DNA from: Methylobacterium durans
GTDB lineage: Bacteria; Pseudomonadota; Alphaproteobacteria; Rhizobiales; Beijerinckiaceae
Reading direction: 5' to 3'
NCBI RefSeq assembly: GCF_003173715.1
Contig: NZ_CP029550.1
Coordinates: 2,480,001 to 2,544,000, forward strand
Length of the DNA: 64,000 nucleotides
A program made the position numbers and the translations under genes. Shown piece after piece: positions 43,807-53,312 of the stretch (its first letter is position 1; each line of letters starts with the position of its first letter). The notes beneath the pieces are model-generated. The model was not told where the DNA came from. It was given only the letters and a program-made list of their open reading frames with translations, and made no database searches.

Positions 43807-45285
43807 ATGGACCGGATCTTCGGCCGGCGCAGCAGCCTGTTGGCCCTGGGTCTCCTCGGGCTCCTCGTGCTGGGCCCCCTCGCGATCGTCTCGCCGCTCG
43901 CCGCTTCCCTCGCCCTGACCCTGGTGGCGGCCCTGGCCGCGCTCCTGTCCCACCGGCGGGCAACCGCGCTGACGCGGCGCTGCGACAAGCTCTCGGCCGA
44001 GTTCGACGTGCTCGCGAAGCGCCTGATCCGGCTCGAATCCGGGGCATCGCCCGTCCCGGCCGCCCCGGCCGCCGAGCCAGCCGCCGACGCGGCGGCGCTC
44101 GCCACCGGCATCGAGGAGGTGACGGTCGAGATCGGCCTCCTCAGCGGCATCGTGCGCGATCTCGCCTCCGTCGTCGCCACGCAGGACGGCGAGATCGCCC
44201 GCCTCAAGGCCGAGGCGCAGGCGCCCCGGCCAAGCCCCCAACCCCTCCCGCAGCCGGCTCCGGCCGTGGCGGCGGTGCCGATGCCGGCGCCCGCCGCCAT
44301 CGTCGCGGTCGCCCCGCCCGTGCGGCCCGCCGCCCTCACGCCCCGCCCGATTCCGCCGCTGCCGCGGGCGCCGGAGCCCGAGGATTTCCACGGGCCGGTC
44401 GTCGCGGTGCCGGCGGGGGCCGGGACATCGCACCAGAATGCCCGAGAGAGTGCCCGAGAGAGTTCCCTCGTGGCGGCGTTCGACCGCGACGGGCTGGAGG
44501 TGCACCTGCAGCCCGTGGTGGTGCTGCCCCAGCGCAGAGTCGTTTCCTACGAGGCGCTGGCGCGGCTGCGCGTCGAGGGCGAATTGCTGCCGCCGGAGGC
44601 GTTCCTGCCCGTGCTGGAGCGCCACGGCCGCACCACCGACCTCGACCGCCGCATGCTGCAGCGGGTCGCCACCATCGCCCGGCACCTCGCGGGCCGCGGC
44701 AGCGAGGCGGCGGTGGCCTACGGCCTGTCGCCGCTCTCCCTCTACGAGCCCGGCTTCCTGCGCTCGCTGGTGCGCCTCGTCGCGACGGAATCCGGCCTCG
44801 CGGGGCGGATCGTGGTGGCGCTGCCGCAGGCGAGCTGGCGCAACCTCGACGCCGAGCAGGTCGCGGCGCTTGCCGCGCTGCGCGGCCGGATCGGCTTCAC
44901 CCTCGACCGGCCGACCGATCTGCGCTTCGACGCCCTGTCGCTCGCCGAGCGCGGCGTCGCCCAGATCAAGGTGCCGGCCGACCTGCTGCTGCGGCAGGCG
45001 CCGGGCCAGGGCCACCTCTCCGACATCGCGGTCGAGGATCTCGTGACGGCGCTCGCCCGCGCCGGCATCCGCCTCGTCGCCTGCGCCGTCGAGCACGAGG
45101 GCGACGTGCCGGACCTGATCGACCTCGACGTGCCCTTCGCGCAGGGCAGCGTCTTCGCCGCCCCCCGTGCCGTGCGGGCGGACGTCCTCGCCGCGCCCCC
45201 CGCTCCGCCCCCGCCGCCGGCGGACGAGCCCGAGCCGCCGCCGCAGCGGCGCCCCTTCCGCGACTTCCTGCGCCGGGCGAGCTGA
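43807..45285 (+). CDS. Membrane-anchored EAL-domain protein, degenerate
   Basis: About 492 residues. Two N-terminal membrane helices (LLALGLLGLLVLGPLAIVSP and ASLALTLVAALAALL), a coiled-coil and proline-rich linker, and a C-terminal EAL domain (from LEVHLQPVVVLPQRRVVSYE). The EAL motif itself is kept (YEALARLR), and K in QIKVPADLL is present. The Asn of the NLSP-type strand, the ITE glutamate and the DDFG aspartates are missing (YGLSPLSL, VVALPQ, TLDRPTD). It is therefore unlikely to cleave cyclic-di-GMP and may bind it or a partner. An ATG at 43783 is also possible. Confidence 0.85.
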   Translation: MDRIFGRRSSLLALGLLGLLVLGPLAIVSPLAASLALTLVAALAALLSHRRATALTRRCDKLSAEFDVLAKRLIRLESGASPVPAAPAAEPAADAAALATGIEEVTVEIGLLSGIVRDLASVVATQDGEIARLKAEAQAPRPSPQPLPQPAPAVAAVPMPAPAAIVAVAPPVRPAALTPRPIPPLPRAPEPEDFHGPVVAVPAGAGTSHQNARESARESSLVAAFDRDGLEVHLQPVVVLPQRRVVSYEALARLRVEGELLPPEAFLPVLERHGRTTDLDRRMLQRVATIARHLAGRGSEAAVAYGLSPLSLYEPGFLRSLVRLVATESGLAGRIVVALPQASWRNLDAEQVAALAALRGRIGFTLDRPTDLRFDALSLAERGVAQIKVPADLLLRQAPGQGHLSDIAVEDLVTALARAGIRLVACAVEHEGDVPDLIDLDVPFAQGSVFAAPRAVRADVLAAPPAPPPPPADEPEPPPQRRPFRDFLRRAS

Positions 45286-45355
45286 GGCCCCGGGCGTTGC
45301 AATCGGCCGGCAGGCCGCCTAACCGGGCCCGCGAAGCGCCAATTCGGAACCGTTC

Positions 45356-46279
45356 ATGTCAGCCCCATCCGCCGCGGCGGCTCCGGCCCGGAGCCCGTCG
45401 GCCATCCCGGTCCTGTCCGGCATCGCCGGCATCGCGCTCCGCTACGATCTCATCCTGTGCGACGTCTGGGGCGTGCTGCACGACGGCACGGTCGGCCATC
45501 GCCCGGCGGGCGAGGCTCTGATCCGCTTCCGCGGCCTCGCGCCCGAGGGCCGGCCGCGCCGGGTGATCCTCGTCTCGAACGCGCCGCGGCCCTGGCCGGG
45601 CGTGCAGCGGATCCTCGACGGCTACGGCGTGCCGCGGGAGGCCTACGACGCGATCCTCACCTCCGGCGACCTCACCCGCGACCTCATCGCCCGTCATCCG
45701 GGCGCGCGGGTCTACCATCTCGGGCCGGAGCGGGACGCGCCGATCTTCGAGGGGCTCGACCTCACGCTCGTCGGCGCCGAGGCGGCGGGGCTCGTCGTCT
45801 GCACGGGCCTGTTCGACGACACCCGCGAGACGGAAGACGATTACGCGGAGGCCCTCGCCGCCTTCCGGGCGCGCGGGGTGCCGATGATCTGCGCCAATCC
45901 CGATCTCGTGGTCGAGCGCGACAAGAAGCTCATCCCCTGCGCGGGGCTGATCGCGGCGGCCTACGCGAAGATCGGGGGCGAGGTCGTCTACGCGGGCAAG
46001 CCCTACCGGCCGGTCTACGAGGCGGCGCTGGAGCAGGCGGGCGCCCTCGACGGCGCGGGCCCGCCGGAGACGGCCCGCGTGCTCGCCATCGGCGACGCGC
46101 TCCGCACCGACATCGCGGGGGCGGCCGCGTTCGGGATCCCGAGCCTGCTCGTCGCCCGCGGCATCCACGCGGAGGAGCTTGGCGTGCTCGGCGAGCACGA
46201 CCGGCTCGGCGACGCGGCCGCCTGGCTCGCCCGCCAGAGCGTGCATCCGGACGCGCTGATCGAGCGGCTGGTCTGGTAG
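45356..46279 (+). CDS. HAD-superfamily IIA hydrolase
   Basis: A 307-residue HAD phosphatase of the NagD-like IIA group (TIGR01459-like). Motif I is LILCDVWGVLHDG (first Asp nucleophile; the second acid is replaced by Trp-Gly in this branch). Motif II is VILVSNAPRPW, motif III is the lysine in VYAGKPYRPVYE, and motif IV is AIGDALRTDIAGA. The cap domain sits between II and III. The substrate is unknown; alphaproteobacterial members are poorly characterised. It stands between the EAL gene and the convergent cheZ gene. Confidence 0.9.
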   Translation: MSAPSAAAAPARSPSAIPVLSGIAGIALRYDLILCDVWGVLHDGTVGHRPAGEALIRFRGLAPEGRPRRVILVSNAPRPWPGVQRILDGYGVPREAYDAILTSGDLTRDLIARHPGARVYHLGPERDAPIFEGLDLTLVGAEAAGLVVCTGLFDDTRETEDDYAEALAAFRARGVPMICANPDLVVERDKKLIPCAGLIAAAYAKIGGEVVYAGKPYRPVYEAALEQAGALDGAGPPETARVLAIGDALRTDIAGAAAFGIPSLLVARGIHAEELGVLGEHDRLGDAAAWLARQSVHPDALIERLVW

Positions 46280-46282
46280 ACC

Positions 46283-46816
46283 TCAGGCGAACAGGGCGTC
46301 GATGTCGTCCTGGGAGGTGGCGGGCCCGCCGATCTGGGGCCCGTTGAGGAGGAGGCGCTCGGCGCGGCCGCGGCGCTCGGCCTCGGTCGGATCGATCGCG
46401 GATTCGTCCCGCGCCTTCACGGCGTTCGCGAAGCGGGCGAGCCGCAATTCGAGCTGGCGCAGGGCCTCGACCACCTTCGAGATGCGCTGGCCGGTGATGT
46501 CCTGGAAAGCGCAGGCCTCGAAGATCTCGTAGATCTTCCCCTCGACATTCGCGCGGTACTCGGCGTCGTCGGGCAGGGACAGCATCTCCTCGGCGGTGGC
46601 CATGATCCGGTTGGTGGCGCCGGCCGTCGCCTCGAGCACGTTGCCGAGCTCCTCGTGCGCCATCGGGATGCGGTCGCGGGTGATCTCGTTCGCCCGCAGC
46701 GCCGCGATCTCCTGGCGCAGGTGGCTGATGTACTCGGCGATCTCCACGAGCTCGTGGATCACCGCCGGCTGGGTCCGTTCGGGAGCCGTCTCCCGCGGCT
46801 TGCGTGCGAACAGCAT
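46283..46816 (-). CDS. cheZ: CheZ-type chemotaxis phosphatase
   Basis: A 177-residue mostly helical protein. EACAFQDITGQRISKVVEAL contains the catalytic Asp-Gln pair (F-Q-D-I-T-G-Q) that hydrolyses CheY-phosphate. The C-terminal SQDDIDALFA is the CheY-binding peptide of CheZ, here conserved at the very end. The cheY gene lies just upstream on the same strand, with a 93-base gap. No cheA, cheW or receptor gene is in the window, so it probably serves a che cluster elsewhere. The stop is 3 bases from the HAD-hydrolase stop. Confidence 0.9.
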   Translation of the reverse strand: MLFARKPRETAPERTQPAVIHELVEIAEYISHLRQEIAALRANEITRDRIPMAHEELGNVLEATAGATNRIMATAEEMLSLPDDAEYRANVEGKIYEIFEACAFQDITGQRISKVVEALRQLELRLARFANAVKARDESAIDPTEAERRGRAERLLLNGPQIGGPATSQDDIDALFA

Positions 46817-46909
46817 CGGACACTGACTCCACAGGGCGGCGCCGGGGCGCCGCCATACGCGCGCCGGCCCCTTTTCCGGGAGGCCGGCCCTCGGCGGGGT
46901 TCGGGCGCC

Positions 46910-47293
46910 TCAGGCCCCGCAGACCGCCTCGATCTTGCTCTTGAGCGTGGCCGCGTTGAACGGCTTCACGATGTAGTTGTTCACGCCGGCCTTCTTGGCC
47001 GCGATCACGTTCTCGGTCTTCGACTCGGCGGTGACCATGATGAAGGGCGTGGTGCGCAGGGACTCGTCGGCCCGCACGTGGCGCAGGAGCTCGTAGCCCG
47101 TCATCGGCTCCATGTTCCAGTCGGAGATGACGAGGCCGTACTTGCGGCTCTTCAGGCGGGCGAGCGCCGCGGTGCCGTCGGAGGCGTCGTCCACCTCCTC
47201 GAAGCCGAGCTGCTTCAAGAGGTTGCGGATGATGCGGACCATCGTCTGGTAATCGTCGACGACCAGGATCGGCATGCTGAGGTCGAGGGCCAT
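46910..47293 (-). CDS. cheY: CheY chemotaxis response regulator
   Basis: A 127-residue single-domain receiver. D13-D14, phosphoacceptor D58 (GLVISDWNMEPMTG), T-S/K switch (TAESKTEN) and K108 in YIVKPFN are all present. DWNM is a CheY hallmark. It should bind the flagellar motor when phosphorylated by CheA. The chosen ATG (47293) gives the normal length; a longer frame runs to 47347. Adjacency to cheZ supports a matched pair. Confidence 0.93.
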   Translation of the reverse strand: MALDLSMPILVVDDYQTMVRIIRNLLKQLGFEEVDDASDGTAALARLKSRKYGLVISDWNMEPMTGYELLRHVRADESLRTTPFIMVTAESKTENVIAAKKAGVNNYIVKPFNAATLKSKIEAVCGA

Positions 47294-47509
47294 GGGGGTG
47301 TATGCTCCGTATTCCCGGGGGACGGTGCGGCGGCGTCCCCTGCGCATCGAGGGAAGCGCCCGGCAACGCGGCGCCTCGTGACCGCGAAATTACCGCAGGC
47401 CCGATTGCGAACCGGTTAACTGCGCGCGCCTCCGTACGCGCGCCGCCGCCCGGGGCCGGGTGCCTCGCTTGACCCTCCGGGCGCTTTTCGACAGGGTCCG
47501 CCCGGCCAG

Positions 47510-48553
47510 ATGCCCCGCAGCCCGGCCGAACCCATCCCGCAACGCCCGATGAGCCCGATGTCGTCCGCCGACGAGAAGCCCGCGCGGTCCTTCACGGTCT
47601 GCCGCGAGGACGAGCCGCTGCCCCCGCACCTGCGCGGCGCCGTCGCGGCGATCGGCAATTTCGACGGCGTGCATCGTGGGCACCGCGTCCTCGTGCAGGC
47701 GGTGCGCGAGAGTGCCGCGGAAGGCGGACGGCCCGCCGTGATCCTCACCTTCGAGCCGCACCCGCGCGCCTATTTCGCGCCGCACCTCCCCCTGTTCCGG
47801 CTGACCGGACCCGGCGCGAAGGAGGTCGTGTTCCGGCATCTCGGCCTCGACGGGCTCGTCGTGCGCCGCTTCGACGCGGAGCTCGCCGGCACCGGCGCGC
47901 GCGACTTCGTGAGGCGCCTCCTGAGGGACGATCTCGGTCTCTCGGGCGTCGTGATCGGCCACGATTTCCATTTCGGCCGCGGGCGCGAGGGCAATCCGGC
48001 CCTCCTCGCCGAACTCTGCCGCGAGGAAGGCATCCTCTGCCGCGTCATCCCGCCCTTCGCGCTGCCGGCGGAGGCGGATCCGGTCTCGTCGAGCGCGATC
48101 CGGGCGGCACTGGCCGGCGGCGCCGTCGAGCGGGCGAACGCGCTCCTCGGCTACCGCTGGTTCGTGCAGGGCGCCGTGCGCCACGGCGACAAGCGCGGGC
48201 GCACCCTCGGCTACCCGACCGCCAATATCGCGCTCAGTGATTGCGACCTCGCCCACGGCATCTACGCGGTGCGGGCGCGGCTGCCGGGCGGGCGCATCGT
48301 CACGGGCGTGGCGAGCTACGGACGGCGCCCCACCTTCGACGATGGGGCGCCGCTCCTCGAGGTCAACCTGTTCGATTTCGCGGGCGATCTCTACGGGCAG
48401 GTGCTCGACGTGGAGTTCGTCGCCTTCATCCGCGGCGAGGAGCGCTTCGCGAGCGCCGAAGCCCTGATCGCCCGCATGGACGTCGACGCGGCCGAGGCCC
48501 GCGCCCACCTCGCGGAGGACCGGACCCCGTCGATGCTGGAGGGCGGGCGCTAG
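47510..48553 (+). CDS. ribF: Bifunctional riboflavin kinase/FAD synthetase
   Basis: A 347-residue enzyme that phosphorylates riboflavin to FMN and adenylates FMN to FAD. The N-terminal nucleotidyltransferase has AAIGNFDGVHRGHRVLVQ and the SSSAIRAAL motif; the C-terminal kinase has GRTLGYPTANI and VNLFDFAGDLYGQ. The N-terminus is slightly long, and starts at 47549 or 47558 are possible. It is divergent from cheY, with a 216-base gap. Confidence 0.95.
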   Translation: MPRSPAEPIPQRPMSPMSSADEKPARSFTVCREDEPLPPHLRGAVAAIGNFDGVHRGHRVLVQAVRESAAEGGRPAVILTFEPHPRAYFAPHLPLFRLTGPGAKEVVFRHLGLDGLVVRRFDAELAGTGARDFVRRLLRDDLGLSGVVIGHDFHFGRGREGNPALLAELCREEGILCRVIPPFALPAEADPVSSSAIRAALAGGAVERANALLGYRWFVQGAVRHGDKRGRTLGYPTANIALSDCDLAHGIYAVRARLPGGRIVTGVASYGRRPTFDDGAPLLEVNLFDFAGDLYGQVLDVEFVAFIRGEERFASAEALIARMDVDAAEARAHLAEDRTPSMLEGGR

Positions 48554-48634
48554 GGTCGGCGGGCCCGCCGTTCACGGCCGCGCGTTCGGGAGCGTGCGCA
48601 AGGCGCCGCGTCATCCGGGCGCGTGAGGTCCCTG

Positions 48635-48680
48635 ACCCGGTCCGCGTCCCCCGGACTCAGACCTCCCGAACGGGAGAGGA
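48635..48680 (+). repeat. Dispersed palindromic repeat, copy B
   Basis: This element matches the reverse complement of copy A (15541-15589) over about 46 bases, sharing GGTCCGCGT, CCCCGGACTC and a terminal CCTCCCG-AACGGGAGAGG hairpin. It lies between ribF and the convergent anti-sigma gene. Confidence 0.65.
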
Positions 48681-48712
48681 AGCGCGGCGCGGCTTTCGCC
48701 AGCGCCTCAGCC

Positions 48713-49486
48713 TCAGAGCTTCTCCCGGCCCATCTCGGCCGCGAGGCCGGCCGCCGCCTGGCGCAGGTCGGTCGCGTCCTTGAAGCCGCTCAGGGCGTAG
48801 GTAGAGCCGCCCACCGTCCAGTAGGCGGTGGTGCCGTCGCCGGAGCGGACGACCTCCTTCTCGCGGGCGCCCGACTTGCGATGCGTCGCGAACAGGGAGA
48901 CATCGCCGAGATTGCCCGCGTCGATGGCGACCTCGACGCCCGCGCCGCGATGGGCGGGGAAGACCTGCACGTCCCGCACGGTCCAGCCCGCGGGCAGGTC
49001 CGGCAGGCGGATGCCGGTGGCGGCCTCGATGTCGGCCCGGTCGTAGGCCGGGGTCGGCCGCTGCGAGGCCATGCGGGCGCGCAGCTGCGCGGTCTGGCGG
49101 GCCTGCGCCGCGTCCTCCACGAAGGCGGGGTCGATGGGCGAGGCGAAGGTGTCCGGCACGCCGAACAGGCCGACCTCCGCGTGGGCGAGCCAGCCGGCGC
49201 CCACCAGGATCGCGATGGCGGCGGCGCGGCGCAGGCGGGCGCCGACGGAGCGCCAGCGCAGCGAGCGGTCGAGGCGGCGGGCCGCGGCGAGGTTGCGCTC
49301 CGGACCCGGCCCGGGCAGCCGGGCGAAGGCGGCGCGCAGGGCGTCGCTGTCGTGCATCTCCGCCATGATGCGGGCGGCCACCTCGGGGTGGCGCGCGAGA
49401 TGCGCCTCGACCTCGAGGCGCCGCATGACGTCGAGCTCGCCGTCCACGAAGGCGATGAGATCGGAATCGGTAATCGGGTCGACCAT
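48713..49486 (-). CDS. Membrane anti-sigma factor
   Basis: A 257-residue protein. The N-terminal cytoplasmic helix bundle (DSDLIAFVDGELDVMRRLEV, then HLARHPEVAARI) is the anti-sigma domain, here without the zinc-binding His/Cys motif. One membrane helix (AAAIAILVGAGWLAHAEVGL) leads to a periplasmic domain that may sense signals. It lies 84 bases downstream of an ECF sigma gene on the same strand, the standard pair. It would sequester that sigma at the membrane until stress. Confidence 0.88.
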   Translation of the reverse strand: MVDPITDSDLIAFVDGELDVMRRLEVEAHLARHPEVAARIMAEMHDSDALRAAFARLPGPGPERNLAAARRLDRSLRWRSVGARLRRAAAIAILVGAGWLAHAEVGLFGVPDTFASPIDPAFVEDAAQARQTAQLRARMASQRPTPAYDRADIEAATGIRLPDLPAGWTVRDVQVFPAHRGAGVEVAIDAGNLGDVSLFATHRKSGAREKEVVRSGDGTTAYWTVGGSTYALSGFKDATDLRQAAAGLAAEMGREKL

Positions 49487-49570
49487 GACGGCACGTCCTC
49501 ATGCCCTGTCCGGGCGCATCTTCAACGATCGCGAAGCCGGCCGGCTTGCGGCGGCCGGTCTGGGCGGGCC

Positions 49571-50200
49571 TCAGGCTTCCCCGACGGCCCGGCTCTCGTG
49601 GCTGTGGGGCGGGATGCCCCGGATCTCCGGCTGACCGCTCGGCGACACGAGGCGCAGATGCGGTCGCTCCGAGCCTCCCCCCTCCCGCTCGGGCGGCTTG
49701 CCGCGGGCGGGCCGGCCCTCCTCGAAGGCCCGGAGCGCCGCCCGTCCGCGGCCGAGCCGCGACATCAGCGTTCCGATCGGGATACCGAGCACCGCCGCAG
49801 CATCCGCGTAGGCCATGCCCTCGATCGTGACGAGATGCAGGGCCGCCCGCTGCTCCTCGGGCAGGGTCTGGAAGGCTTCGCGGATCTGGGCGAGGCGGAC
49901 CTGACCCTCCTGCGCGGGCAGGGCGACCTCGTCGCTCATCTGCACCAGCACGTCGGCGTGGCGGGCCTCGACCCGCTTGCGGCGCTGGTCGTCGATGAAG
50001 ACGTTGTGCAGCACCGTCATCATCCAGGTGCGCAGGTTCGTGCTCGGCCGCAGGGTCGCCTGCGATTCGAGGGCGCGCACGAGGGTGTCGTGCACGAGGT
50101 CGTCCGCCCGCAGGGTGTCGCGGGTGAGCGCGCGCGCGTACCGCCGCAGCGGCACCAGCAGATCGACGATGTCGGGGCGCTTCAACTTATCGGAGGTCAT
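49571..50200 (-). CDS. ECF-type RNA polymerase sigma factor
   Basis: A 209-residue group IV sigma factor. Region 2 is LRRYARALTRDTLRADDLVH with DTLVRAL; region 4 is LPEEQRAALHLVTIEGMAYA, then the helix DAAAVLGIPIGTLMSRLGRG. The C-terminal tail (RPARGKPPEREGGGS) is longer than usual, disordered and not needed for the fold. The partner anti-sigma gene is downstream. Target promoters cannot be read here. The promoter upstream of its own start is a natural candidate for autoregulation. Confidence 0.92.
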   Translation of the reverse strand: MTSDKLKRPDIVDLLVPLRRYARALTRDTLRADDLVHDTLVRALESQATLRPSTNLRTWMMTVLHNVFIDDQRRKRVEARHADVLVQMSDEVALPAQEGQVRLAQIREAFQTLPEEQRAALHLVTIEGMAYADAAAVLGIPIGTLMSRLGRGRAALRAFEEGRPARGKPPEREGGGSERPHLRLVSPSGQPEIRGIPPHSHESRAVGEA

Positions 50201-50272
50201 ATCGATGCAAACGGGTGCGGCGGCACCTTTAATCCCCGTCCGCCCCGAAGGCGAACGGGGCTGTGCTTGATA

Positions 50273-51444
50273 TTACTGGTAGGCAGCGTGCAGATCGAGG
50301 GTGCATTCGCGGCCGACCCGCTCGAAATGCTCCGTGAGCCACGCCTCGGCCGCCGCGCGGCCCTTGTCGCGCAGGCGCTGGAACACCCGCCAGCGGGCGT
50401 CGAGGCGCGAGGAGGCCCGGTAATCCTCGAGCGCGTCGGTGCCGTCGATCCGGTGGACCCGCACCCGCTCGTAGGCGCCCTGTCCGAGGACGCCCTCCTC
50501 GATCAGGTTGTCGACGAAGTCGATGGCGCGCAATTCCCGCATCAGATTGGCGTTGAAGGTGATCTCGTTGAGCCGGTCCTGGATCTCGGCCTCGGTGCGC
50601 GGCGTCACCCGCCGCTCGACCGGGTTGATCTGGACGAGGAGGATGTCCCGGGTCCGCGCGCCCCGGTGCAGGGGGTAGAGGGGTGGGTTGCCGAGATAGC
50701 CGCCGTCCCAGTACGGCACGCCGTCGATCTCGACCGCCTGGAACACGGTGGGCAGGCAGGCCGAGGCCATCAGGTGGTCGACGGTGAGCCGCTCGCGCTC
50801 GAACACGGCGAGCTTGCCGGTCCAGACGTTGGTGGCCGAGACGTAGACGCCCGCCGTGTCGGCCGCCCGCAGCCGCTCGAAATCGACCTGCTTGGCCAGC
50901 GCCTTGCGCAGCGGGTTCACGTTGAGGGGTTGGCGACGTAGGGGCTCGGCATCAGCGCCTTCGTCCAGAACTCGGCGACCGGGTTGCCCTGCCACAGGCC
51001 GAGCATCCCGCTGAAGACGCTGCGCTGGGCGGGCGCGAGGTCGCCGTCGAGGCTGACCTCGCGCCAGAACCGCTCCAGAGCCTCGCGCGCGCCCTCGGGG
51101 CCCCCGGAGATCCAGCCGTCGATCATCACGACGCCGTTCATGGCGCCCGCGCTCGCGCCCGTGACCGCCTCGAAGCCGAGGCGCCCATCCGCGATCAGGG
51201 CGTCGAGCACGCCCCAGGTGAAGGCGCCGTGCGCGCCGCCGCCCTGGAGGGCGAGGGCGACAATCTTCTCCGCGCGCGCGCCGGCCAGGACGTGCATCGG
51301 CGGCCTGGCCTCGGACCGGATCCCGATCCCGTCCTCGGAGCGCGGGGGCTCGGGCACGGCGGTGGCCGGGTTGTGCGGCTCGGGCCCGTGCGGGCTCGTC
51401 GCGGGCGGAGCGGGCGTCTCGGAGCGGTTCATCGGTTCCGTCAT
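50273..51444 (-). pseudogene. Patatin-like phospholipase, frameshifted
   Basis: Two frames give one 390-residue patatin. The first has the oxyanion GGGAHGAFTWGVLDAL and nucleophile elbow TGASAGAMNG; the second has the catalytic Asp in VPYWDGGYLGNPPLYP. The join is the GGGG at 50926-50929 (CCCC on the coding strand); one more base gives ANPLNVNPLRKALAKQ and restores the frame. These proteins hydrolyse phospholipids or lipid esters. An Ala/Pro-rich N-terminal segment precedes the domain. Starts at 51444 or 51456 are both possible. A sequencing error is likely. Confidence 0.78.
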
Positions 51445-51890
51445 GCCTCTCAACATGGGATGTTGCGCTGCAACAGCAACGGCCAGGCCAAACGGCCGGC
51501 CGGAGTCTCCGTTCCGCGAATCGGAGCGCCGGCGCCGGACCTTCGCCCGGCCGGCGGGAGGGCGCGCCCGGTGCCTCCCGGTCGCAGGGCATTGGAATCG
51601 CGGGGAATGTCGCTTCGCCTCGACATTCGCGCCCGGATGCGACATGACACGCGCGATGCTGCCATGCACGGTCGCGGCTTGACGCTGCGGGCCGGCAATC
51701 TCAGCTAAACCAACGCGCGCGTATCCTGCGCATCTCTTGAGTTGATCCTGGCGGCGCGCCGGCTCCGAACGAGCGGGCCCGAGCCGCCAGGGGCAGCGAA
51801 GCCCGGGCGCGGGCGGGGCGGGAGCCCTGCCGGCTGGGCTCCGCGGGCCCCGAAGGGTCGCAGACGAGATCCTGCAGACAAGGTCCATCG
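51445..51890. other. Divergent intergenic region, patatin to ispG
   Basis: No gene is convincing; several GC-rich open frames overlap on both strands without ribosome sites. Promoters for patatin and ispG must lie here. A moderately AT-rich patch occurs at about 51700-51745. Confidence 0.45.
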
Positions 51891-53201
51891 ATGGAACTCA
51901 CCACAGCCGCAGCCGCTCCCGGGACCCTCGGCGGAACCGGCCCCGAGATCGCAGGGCCGGCCCCCCGGCACCGCACGGTCGGCGTGCGCGTCGGCGAGGG
52001 CGAGGGCGCGGTGACCGTCGGCGGGGGCGCCCCCGTCGTCGTCCAGTCGATGACGAACACCGACACGGCGGACATCGACGCCACCGTGGCGCAGGTCGCC
52101 CAGCTCGCCCGGGTCGGCTCGGAACTCGTCCGCATCACCGTCGACCGCGACGAGGCCGCCGCCGCCGTGCCGAAGATCCGCGAGCGCCTCGACCGCATCG
52201 GCGTGCACGTGCCGCTCGTCGGCGACTTCCACTACATCGGCCACAAGCTCCTCTCCGACCATCCGGCCTGCGCCGAGGCGCTCGCCAAGTACCGGATCAA
52301 CCCGGGCAATGTCGGCTTCAAGGAGAAGAAGGACACCCAGTTCTCGACGATCATCGAGCAGGCGATCCGGTACGGGAAGACCGTGCGCATCGGCGCGAAC
52401 TGGGGCTCGCTCGACGGCGAACTCCTGACGCACCTGATGGACGAGAACGCGAAGTCCCCGCGGCCCATCGATGCCCGCGCGGTCATGCGCGAGGCGATGG
52501 TGCAGTCGGCCCTCTCCTCGGCCCAGCGTGCCGAGGATCTCGGCCTCCCGAAGGACCGCATCATCCTCTCGGCCAAGGTCTCGGCGGTGCAGGACCTGAT
52601 CGCGGTCTACCGCGAGGTCGCCCGCCGCTCGGACTACGCGATCCATCTCGGCCTGACCGAGGCCGGCATGGGCTCGAAGGGGATCGTCGCGGCCTCGGCC
52701 GCCATCGGCGTCCTCCTGCAGGAAGGCATCGGCGACACGATCCGCTACTCGCTCACCCCCGAGCCCGGCGGCGACCGGACGCTGGAGGTGAAGACGAGCC
52801 AGGAACTCCTGCAGACGATGGGCTTCCGCACCTTCGTGCCGCTGGTGGCGGCCTGCCCCGGCTGCGGGCGCACCACCTCGACGACCTTCCAGGAGCTCGC
52901 CCGCGACATCCAGACCTGGATCACCACCTCGATGCCGGAATGGAAGAAGACCTATCCGGGGGTCGAGGGGCTGAACGTCGCCGTGATGGGCTGCATCGTG
53001 AACGGGCCCGGCGAGTCGAAGCACGCCGACATCGGCATCTCCCTGCCCGGCACCGGCGAGACCCCGAGCGCGCCGGTCTTCATCGACGGCAAGAAGGCGA
53101 TGACGCTGCGCGGCGCCACCCTCGCCAAGGACTTCGAGACCATCGTCATCGACTACATCGAGCGCCGCTTCGGCCAGGGCGCCCGCAGCGCGGCGGAGTG
53201 A
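51891..53201 (+). CDS. ispG: 4-hydroxy-3-methylbut-2-enyl diphosphate synthase
   Basis: A 436-residue iron-sulfur enzyme of the MEP isoprenoid pathway, converting MEcPP to HMBPP. The N-terminal TIM barrel opens with [20 protein letters not shown], and the 4Fe-4S ligands are in [15 protein letters not shown] and [11 protein letters not shown]. Length is typical of the proteobacterial form. It is single here. The ATG at 51891 is chosen; the first 25 residues are Ala/Gly-rich and poorly conserved. Confidence 0.97.
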   Translation: MELTTAAAAPGTLGGTGPEIAGPAPRHRTVGVRVGEGEGAVTVGGGAPVVVQSMTNTDTADIDATVAQVAQLARVGSELVRITVDRDEAAAAVPKIRERLDRIGVHVPLVGDFHYIGHKLLSDHPACAEALAKYRINPGNVGFKEKKDTQFSTIIEQAIRYGKTVRIGANWGSLDGELLTHLMDENAKSPRPIDARAVMREAMVQSALSSAQRAEDLGLPKDRIILSAKVSAVQDLIAVYREVARRSDYAIHLGLTEAGMGSKGIVAASAAIGVLLQEGIGDTIRYSLTPEPGGDRTLEVKTSQELLQTMGFRTFVPLVAACPGCGRTTSTTFQELARDIQTWITTSMPEWKKTYPGVEGLNVAVMGCIVNGPGESKHADIGISLPGTGETPSAPVFIDGKKAMTLRGATLAKDFETIVIDYIERRFGQGARSAAE

Positions 53202-53247
53202 GGATCGCCCGCTGATCCAGGGGCCGGGCCGTCCGTCCGGCCGCGTG

Positions 53248-53312
53248 GCCGCCTCGCCGCGCCACTTTGCCGAGCCGCCTCGCCAAGCCACCTTGCCAAG
53301 CCGCCTTGCCGA
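53248..53312. repeat. 13-bp tandem repeat, five copies
   Basis: Five 13-base units start at 53248, 53261, 53274, 53287 and 53300. Their forms are GCCGCCTCGCCGC, GCCACTTTGCCGA, GCCGCCTCGCCAA, GCCACCTTGCCAA and GCCGCCTTGCCGA. It lies between ispG and kup. A looser set with the same TTGCCGAGCC core is at about 60119-60190. Confidence 0.8.
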
